From: Xylaria sp. FL1777
Taxonomy: Eukaryota; Ascomycota; Sordariomycetes; Xylariales; Xylariaceae
DNA length: 40,155 nucleotides
NCBI GenBank assembly: GCA_022578965.1
Contig: MU400799.1
Span: 1 to 40,155, forward strand
Direction of reading: 5' to 3'
Below the pieces are notes generated by a model, which was not told the DNA's origin, made no database searches, and was given only the letters and a program-made list of their open reading frames with translations. This document shows, piece by piece, positions 32,981-40,155 of the stretch. The position numbers and the translations under genes were made by a program. Each line of letters starts with the position of its first letter. Positions within the stretch are counted from its first letter, which is position 1.

Positions 32981-34245
32981 AGTTGTAATTTTTTTTGTAT
33001 AATGCTATTTAAAAAAAATAAAAAAGAATGGTTTTATAAAAAGTTAAACATTTAGTACTTTAGTTCTTACAAAAAAGGGGTTATTTATATGTTTGCTTTT
33101 TTTAAACTTTATAGTTGTACGAAGCCTAGGTTTAAAAGTAGTTATTTTTTAAGTAAAGCACTTAAACTTTTGTGCGGTTTAATTATTGCTAATATAATTA
33201 AAGTTTTTTGTTTTTATTGTTATATAGCTAACTAACGTTAGCTAATAGTATAAAGTAAAGTATTAGCAGTAAGCAATTTATATTAAGGTTAATTAAGGGT
33301 TTTTTTTTTATATAGCAGCAAGTTTAGTAATATACCAAAATATAAAAGCTAAGCTTTGTTTATAAAAAAAGCTTAAATTTTGTAGTACTTTTTGTTGCTT
33401 TTATATCTTTAGACTTTTTACTTTATATAGCTGCTTATTTTGCTATTAATTGCTTTATATATATATATATATATTTATAATAGCTTTATATTTAGTTATT
33501 TTTATATATATACTTATATATATATATATATATACTTATATAATAGCTGCTTTATTATAGTATAATATTAATGGTTGCTAGCTTTGCGTTATAAGCTAAA
33601 ACAGTGGTTATAATGTTATATAACTACTAATTAGTAATTTTAGCAATTAATTGTTTTTTTAGTTGCTATATATAAATATATATGTTTGTTTTTTTTTTGT
33701 ACGGCTTATTGTTTAAGTAGTTTGCTAATAATTGTTTGTTATACAAAAGGTAACAAGTTTTAAGTTATATTAATGCTTTTAGTTAATATTAAGATTTAAA
33801 TTTTATATAATGCTTTAATTGCTTTTATTATAGCTTAAATAATTTGTTGTAAAAACTACTTTTATGCAATATTTATTTAGTTATATAGCACTATAGTTAT
33901 TTTGTGCGGCTAAAATGCTTATATAAACTACAAAAGCTTTTTATTTTAAGGTTACTAATAAGTAGTAAAATTTTAAAGTAATACATATATTATATATGTT
34001 TAATAATTGTATAGTATTTATTATAATTATTATGCTTAAATAAATAAAGAGAAATTAAGTATTGCATAGTAGTTTAATAAAAAAAGTAAAAAGAAATGTT
34101 AAGCATTTATATATAGCTTAAAAAATAGTTATACAAAAAAAAATGTAAGATTTGCAATGTTTTATAGTTTTTAGTGTTTTTTTTAAAATTAAATATATTT
34201 GTTTGTTGCTTTTTTATTTATTATATAATTATTGTAACGATTTTT
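32981..34245 (-). other. Long 3' region of copia copy 2 after Pol
   Basis: Mirrors 29861-31120 of copy 1, including (TA)n runs at 33454-33474 and 33515-33534. No frame is open across the part corresponding to 30097-30288. Confidence 0.55.
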
Positions 34246-34249
34246 ATAC

Positions 34250-34900
34250 AAAAGTATTTTTTTAACTTTTTTTTTTAATTTGCTTGTATAAAAGTTATTT
34301 TTATTTTTTTTTTACGAATGCTTTTATTTATACAATTAGCCAGTTTATAAATACTAGGGTTTTTAGCGCTTGGTTTAGTGTTTTTTTTGTAAACGCGTTA
34401 GCTAAATTATTTTTGCTATTAATTTATTATATTTTGGAGATTTTTTTTTTTTTGTACGATTTTCTAAGTAATATAATATTAATTATAAGGCGTTTTTTTT
34501 AAGTAGTTTTTAGTTTTATTAAATAGTTATATAACAATTTCAAGTTTAAATATAGTACAGCAAAAATTAAAAGTATTTTTAGCGTAGCTATAATTTTTTA
34601 AAGCGTTATATAAAAAGCTATAGTACTATTAAAGCTATTTATTATGCTATATAATTTATTAGCTAGTATATTTTGCGTTATTTGCTTATATTTGCTAAAG
34701 TTTTAATGTATAATATTTTTTTTGATTTTAAAAGCTAGGTTTTTTTTCGTACAGTGCTTTATTATAAATATAATAATAAATCTAAGTTATAAAGTTATAT
34801 TAATATTATTTGCAAATAAACTATCTATAAAAATAAATAGTTTTATATAGCTTAAGTTTAAAAGTATAAACGTTAATTTATAGTTATAATTATTTATTTA
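34250..34900 (-). pseudogene. Copia RNase H (decayed), copy 2
   Basis: On the minus strand the opening block reads F-I-D-S-L-F-A-N-N, with the catalytic Asp codon (34823-34825) intact, unlike copy 1. The terminal block at 34405-34385 reads L-A-N-A-F-T-K. Stretches between keep several CC and GG that are lost in copy 1. Internal stops make it non-functional. A 72-codon plus-strand frame (34284-34502) is antisense to this domain and is not a gene. Confidence 0.88.
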
Positions 34901-35049
34901 TTATTTAATTTTATAGTTTAAATTTTTAATATTTGCTAGTGCTAAGTTAGTTACTTAAGTAATAGCTATAAAGTTATATATAGCTTTTAGTTAACAAATG
35001 CTGTTTATATAAGCGCTACATATATATTAAAAAATATATTGCTATGCAG

Positions 35050-35850
35050 CATTTTTTGTACAAAAGTTAATTAAAGCTAGTTAGTTTGCTTAGCTTTTTT
35101 GCGTAAATATTATATTTTTTTTGTACAAAAAAGTAACTTAATTATTATTAAATTTAATAAAGTAATTTTGTTATAAAGTTTTTTTTAGTTTTGTATAAAA
35201 CTTTGCTTTATGTAATTTATGTTTTTTTTTTGCTAAAAATTCAGGTGTAATAAAGCTAAACGTATTATTTGTTTATAAACCTATAATATTAAATTCATAC
35301 AAAAGTTTTAATATAAATAATAAATATAAGTTATACATAAAAACTATTATATTAAGTTTTTTATAGTAATATTAGTAGTAAGTTTTAAACTAATATAGCT
35401 TTAATTTAGCTAAGCTATATAATAGTTATATAATTTATATAATTGTTTTTTTAGGATATTTTGGAACAAATTTAAAAAGTAGTTATGCGAGAATTTTTTA
35501 TGCAAGCTTGTTTTTTAATTATATGTATGCTTGCATAATATTTTAAAGCTTGCTTAAAGCATTAAAGTTTTAAATTAGCAAAAAGCTTAAAGTTAATAAT
35601 AACTATTAGCTTATTTGCTAAATTATTAATAATTAAGTTAATATAGTTTTTTTTTTTGTATTGTTATAGCTTTATATAACTAATTTAAACTTTTTGTATA
35701 GCTTAGTTGTTTTTTTTTTAATTTTTTGTATAAGGCAAAACTTAAAAATTTAGGTGTTATTATGTTTGTTTAGATTATATTTTACAAACTAAAAAACATT
35801 TTATATAATGAAGTTATTGATTTTTATAGTGTTTAATTTTTTAAACGGAG
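35050..35850 (-). pseudogene. Copia reverse transcriptase (decayed), copy 2
   Basis: Mirrors copy 1. The active-site codons at 35275-35261 (minus strand) read L-stop-T-N-N-T, with both Asp codons (35269-35264) now Asn and Gln now a stop. The conserved ITPEF-like segment just after it is intact. Same assignment and order as copy 1. Confidence 0.86.
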
Positions 35851-35949
35851 CGCTAAAAGTGCTAATAATGCTGTTTTTATGTAACTTTATTGCTAAAGCA
35901 TAGTTTTGTTTTTTTTTTAGAGTTAAAAATAAATTGCTAATGTTTTGTA

Positions 35950-37045
35950 TAAACGCTATAAAAAAGTTTTTAGCTTTTTTAGGTTTTTCGCGTTTTTTTT
36001 ATACAGCTAGTTTTATAGCTAGTTTTGCAGCAGTTATGTTTTTTTTTTTATTATTTACTAAAGTATGTTTAGTTATATAGTAATATAGCTTAACTTATAT
36101 TTATTTAAAGCAAATTAAGCTATTTATAAAATTAATAATTATATTAAGTTTTTTAATTAATTATATTTTGTACGGTTTTTTTTAGCTTTGCTTTTTATGC
36201 TATATAAAGATTTTATTGCATAAAAGTAAAAATAATACTTTATATAAAGCTAATTTATTGCGTTTATAAATTATATAGCTGATTTTAATTTTTGCTTGTT
36301 TTTTGCAAAGCATTTTTATAGCTTTTTTGATTGCTTTAGCTTTTCGTATAATATTTAGCAAAAAAAGAAAGTTTTAATTAACTTTTAAATATGCTTTAAA
36401 TATAAAAAGCATTAAAACTAAGCTATTAAGTTTTATAATATTATTTAAAGCTTTAATTGCTATTTATAAAATTAATTTATTTTTTATATAATAACTTAGT
36501 TTAGCTTTTAGTATATTATATATATAATAAAAAAGTTTATATGTTTTTTTTATTTTATTAATAGCTTAATAAACTTTAATAGGCATTTTTTAGCACTTTA
36601 TATTTATAATTTTAGCTTAGTTTTAAAATTCTTTAAATAAAAAGTTTATACTAAAATTATATATAATATAGTTTAAAGGTTTTTAGTATATATTAATTTA
36701 GCATTTATATAAAGCTTTTTAAGCATTTTATGCAAATATAAATTTTAAAAATATAGCTGCTTAAAACAATATAGCTATATTAATTATATATAAAACTTAT
36801 TTGTTGTTTATTTATATAGCATTAATTATAACTTTATAATTAAAGTTGTAATTATTTTTAATTATAAACTTAAAACAACAAAATGCTTAGTTATATAACT
36901 AGTAATAATAGTAAAACTTTTAAATTTTTTTTAAAGCAAAGCAATTAATATTATAGCTTATATAACTAAGCATATTATATAGTTTTTTTGTACAAAGGTG
37001 TTTAAAGCGTTTATAAAGCTTTTAAAGTTTTGTTTTTATAAAGTA
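35950..37045 (-). pseudogene. Copia integrase (decayed), copy 2
   Basis: The zinc-finger His block at 37018-36995 reads L-Y-K-R-F-K-H-L on the minus strand: the first His (37015-37013) is lost, the second (37000-36998) is intact, and Arg is kept where copy 1 has Cys. Together the two copies recover the LHKRFGHP-type motif. The remaining core mirrors 27189-28150. Confidence 0.84.
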
Positions 37046-37049
37046 TAAA

Positions 37050-39500
37050 CTTGCTTTATATAAACTAGTATTAAAAAACAAGTATTTTTATTTTTGTACA
37101 ACAGAAATAATTTTTTTGTTTTGTTATATAATAACGTTTTTTGTGTTATTAAAGTATACTTTTAAGCAGTTAGCATTTTTTAATAAAAATAAAAAAGAAA
37201 TAAAAATATTTAAAACATAGTATATAGTTATACTAAAAGCATTTTTTATTTATATAATGCTTATAGTACTTATAGTATTATTTCTGCTAAAATAAATGTA
37301 AGCATTACTTAAGGTTTAATTAATTTTTGTATAAAAATATATTTAAAAGTATACTTTTAATTAGGCTTTTTTTACTATTAAATAATTAAAAGCGCTAGTA
37401 TTTTAAAGTTTACTTTAGTAGTTCGTATAATAATAATTGCTTAATATAAACTAATTATATAGCACTATTATTTTATAGTTTTAAATATTTTTTTTTGTTA
37501 TATAATAAAAAAATGCGCTGTTTACTAAATATTAAGTAGTTTAGTTACTAAATTTTTTATTAATATTTTTAGTATTATTGTTTAACTTTAGATATTTTTT
37601 GCATTTTATTATATATAAAGAAAATTTTTTTGGAGTAAGTTTTTAGCTATAGATTATTTTGTGCAAATTAAAGAATATGTTTTTTATATAAGCTTTTTTT
37701 TAAAAAGTATAGCATATTAACTAATAGTTTTTTTTTTAGCAAACAAAGTATTTTTTGTTTATACAAAAGTTTTAGTTTTTTTAGTTATAGCTTTAAAAGT
37801 AGCTTAGCTATTTAGTTAGTTAATTTAATAACTTTAGTATAAATTTAAGTTGTTAGTTTTTTATATAATTATAGTTATATTTTTAGTTTATAAAGTATAA
37901 TTTATTGTTTTTTTATATAAAGGTTTTTATTGTATTGTTTAATATTATATACAAATATACTTATAAGTTAGCAAAGAATTTTTTATATATAAGTTTTTAA
38001 AAAATTAACGCTATAGCTAACTTTAGTATACTTTAATATACTTATATAATATTTATATTTAGTTAAATTTTGCTTTAATAGCTAATACTAAACGCTTGCT
38101 ATATTTTTTTAAGCTTATTAAGTATTAATTTAAGTATTTTATATAAAGCTAAGTTTAGGTTTTTTTTTTTTATTTATATAAAAAAAACTATTATTTAGTT
38201 AGCTTAATACTAGCTATAATTTATATTAGTATTAAAGTAAATATTTATTGTATAATATATTTTATTTTAAGTTTTGTTTAAATTAATGCAGTTAATAAAA
38301 AAGTTTTTTGTATAACTTTTTAAAATATATAGAAATATAGCGTAATATTAGTTTTCTGTAATTTTAATACGTTAGCAAGCAGCAATAAATAAACAAGCTT
38401 TATTATATAATAAGTTATATAGCTTGCTTGTATAGTTTTAGCTTAAGTTTTAGCTTTTTTAAAAAGTAATATATTTATTAAAAAATATAAATCTGTTTTA
38501 TATAAATTTTATTAAAAGTAAGTTAAAAAATATGCTTTTAATAGCTAAATCTAATATTATATAAACATATGTTTTTTGCTTTAATATTTGCAGTAAATAA
38601 TACTAAACAAAATATTTATATATTAGTTAAAAAATTAGTTTATAGTTTATTTTTGTTATATAAAAATTAAACAGCTTAAAAAGATTTTAATGTTTAATAT
38701 TTAGTTAAATTAATTATAGTTAATATTTATGTTATTATGTTTAAAATTATATATTAGAACTTAGGTTTTTAAAAGGTAGTTTAGTATATAAATAGTTTAA
38801 AAAGTTTTAATTATTATACAAAAAAATATTTAGCTGTTAGCTTAGTATTAAAAATATTGCTAATAGTTAAATAGTTATTATATAACAAATATTTAATAGT
38901 TTTTTTGATTTTTTAATTATAAAGTTTTTATAAGCTATTTTTATAAGCTTTTAAATTATAGTTATTTTTAACGTTAAGTGGATTTTTTTTAACTTAAGGT
39001 TTTTAAGCAAAGTGCTTTATACGCTTTAATAAATTTTTTAGAAATAATTTTTTATTTATTTTTTAAAAGTTTTAGCAAACTTTTTTTAAAAGTAGTTTAA
39101 TAGTTTATAAAAATATAAATAGTTAGCATAATAAAATGCTAGCTTAATATTTAGCTTAATTTTAGTTGTATAGCTAAAATTAATCTTTTAGTTTTATATT
39201 TTAAAATTAATTTAAGCGTTTATTTGTTATACGTTTATTAAAACGTTTTTAGTTAAGTTTTTATACGTAAAAATAACTAGCTTTAACTTTAAAAGCATTA
39301 TAAGTAGTTATTTGTTTTTTTAAAATATAGTAAATTTAGCTAAATTATATAATATATTTAATTTTATATTTAAGTTATATAAGTTGTTGTTTTGCTTTTA
39401 TATAATAGTATAATTAATATATTGCTTAATGTTTATATAGCAATATAGTTAAAAAAATAGCAAAATTGCTTGCTATTTTTTTTATTTTGTTTTTAGTACT
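37050..39500 (-). pseudogene. Presumed gag and protease region, copia copy 2
   Basis: Mirrors 24600-27050 of copy 1. No domain motif was readable. Assigned by position. Confidence 0.5.
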
Positions 39501-39744
39501 AATAAACGGGTTAAAAGTTTGGTTTTTATATATAAATAAATTAGATTTTTTTTTTTTTTTTTATACGTGCTTACTTTAGTTAATTAAAAAAAGTAAACTA
39601 AATAATATGTTTATACATTAAAAAAAAAACAAACGCAATACAAAAAACGAATTTTTTTTTAATAAGTTAAAATAAAAGTATGTTATATAACTTTGTTATT
39701 ACTTTAGCTAATTTATAGTTTGTTGCAAATAGGTTAAAAGTGCA

Positions 39745-39762
39745 AATATAACTACTAATTAG
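39745..39762 (-). other. Possible primer-binding site, copia copy 2
   Basis: The complement reads CTAATTAGTAGTTAT directly after the 5' LTR. TTAGTAG may be decayed TTGGTAG. See copy 1 at 24339. Confidence 0.35.
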
Positions 39763-40050
39763 TATTAAATAAGCTTTATATAATTATACGTTTAATATAT
39801 ATATGCTAAAATAAAATATAATAATTTTTATATTATAAGCTGTTTATATTTTTATATGTTTAAAAGAAAAAAAGGTTTATATAAAGCAAAGGTTTTTTTT
39901 TATATATAAGAACTTTGCTAGCATACAAGCTAAGCTAACACTGAGATTACCTTAGTTTATGCAATAGTTTTCGCACAAAGTGGTTTTTATGCGAAATTTA
40001 TTATACGTACTATATATAAGAGTTGCAACTAATAACTAGTTATTTTAATA
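39763..40050 (-). repeat. Copia copy 2, 5' LTR
   Basis: 288 bp, the less decayed LTR of this copy. On the complement it keeps TTGCAACTC, CGCATAAAAACCACTTTGTG and ATCTCAGTG. The promoter of the element would be here. Confidence 0.93.
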
Positions 40051-40055
40051 GTTTA
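40051..40055. repeat. Target-site duplication GTTTA, right of copia copy 2
   Basis: Follows the LTR terminus directly; matches 32671-32675. Confidence 0.9.
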
Positions 40056-40155
40056 GCTTAATAACTATAAAATGCTATATTAAATTATTTTTTATTTTTT
40101 TATTTTTTTTTATAAAAAAAAGTTTAATAATTATAAACTAAAAATATTATATTTT
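40056..40155. other. Right flank, AT-rich
   Basis: Last 100 bases; no feature seen. Confidence 0.6.

Larger units (their letters stand above)
24051..40050. repeat. Large inverted repeat, 7.4-kb arms, 1.25-kb spacer
   Basis: The arms are the two copia copies (24051-31427 and 32676-40050), tail to tail about a centre near 32051. Separate TSDs show two insertions. Long inverted repeats are both targets for RIP-like pairing and sources of hairpin RNA if read through. Confidence 0.93.
32676..40050 (-). mobile_element. Ty1/copia-type LTR retrotransposon, copy 2 (inverted), RIP-degraded
   Basis: 7375 bp, two bases shorter than copy 1 and aligned to it end to end on the opposite strand (position p in copy 1 corresponds to about 64102 minus p). 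It has 288-bp LTRs and a 5-bp target-site duplication GTTTA at 32671-32675 and 40051-40055. The different TSD from copy 1 shows that it is an independent insertion, not a segmental inverted duplication. Domain positions mirror copy 1. All coding domains are decayed, but at different sites, which is what allows original residues to be inferred. Confidence 0.95.

Noticed and set aside
34284..34502. 72-codon plus-strand frame
   Set aside because: Antisense to the well-supported RNase H domain of copia copy 2.
1..40155. Mitochondrial or plastid origin suggested by the very low GC content
   Set aside because: Three LTR retrotransposons with target-site duplications, no organellar genes and transition-type decay point to nuclear DNA.

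Overview
This 40-kb window is gene-free, extremely AT-rich nuclear DNA that I read as heterochromatin of a filamentous ascomycete fungus (Pezizomycotina inferred, not proven). No reading frame exceeds about 80 codons. The recognisable content is dead retrotransposons and tandem repeats. The transposon copies differ from each other by C-to-T and G-to-A transitions, as left by a RIP-type (repeat-induced point mutation) process. Three LTR retrotransposons can be bounded exactly, each with paired LTRs and a matching 5-bp target-site duplication.

Layout: (1) 1-2565 is saturated AT-rich sequence with no recognisable gene. (2) 2571-10428 is a Ty3/gypsy-type element on the minus strand, with 193-bp LTRs beginning TGTCA and ending TGACA, TSD TTAAT, and decayed RT, RNase H and integrase in gypsy order. 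(3) 10434-24045 is a 13.6-kb stretch without genes. It holds many minisatellites (12-, 19-, 22-, 28-, 36-, 60-, 72- and 120-bp units), a palindromic minisatellite, a run of hairpins and two copies of a small inverted-repeat element. Several of these arrays are visibly less mutated than the retrotransposons. (4) 24051-31427 is a Ty1/copia-type element on the plus strand (288-bp LTRs, TSD AAGTA). (5) 31433-32670 is a spacer. (6) 32676-40050 is a second copy of the same copia family on the minus strand (288-bp LTRs, TSD GTTTA). The two copies lie tail to tail and form an inverted repeat with arms of about 7.4 kb around a 1.25-kb spacer.

Comparing the two copia copies codon by codon identifies the integrase zinc finger, the RT active site (QTDD type), the RNase H acidic residue and the terminal ADAFTK-like motif, each damaged by G-to-A or C-to-T changes. 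Nothing here should make a functional protein.

The most unusual signal is the base context of the decay. In the saturated parts almost every surviving C follows a purine, mostly as GpC. TpC/GpA and CpC/GpG are nearly absent, while CpA/TpG is still present. That differs from textbook CpA-directed RIP. All counts were made by eye on small samples; no search or statistics could be run.
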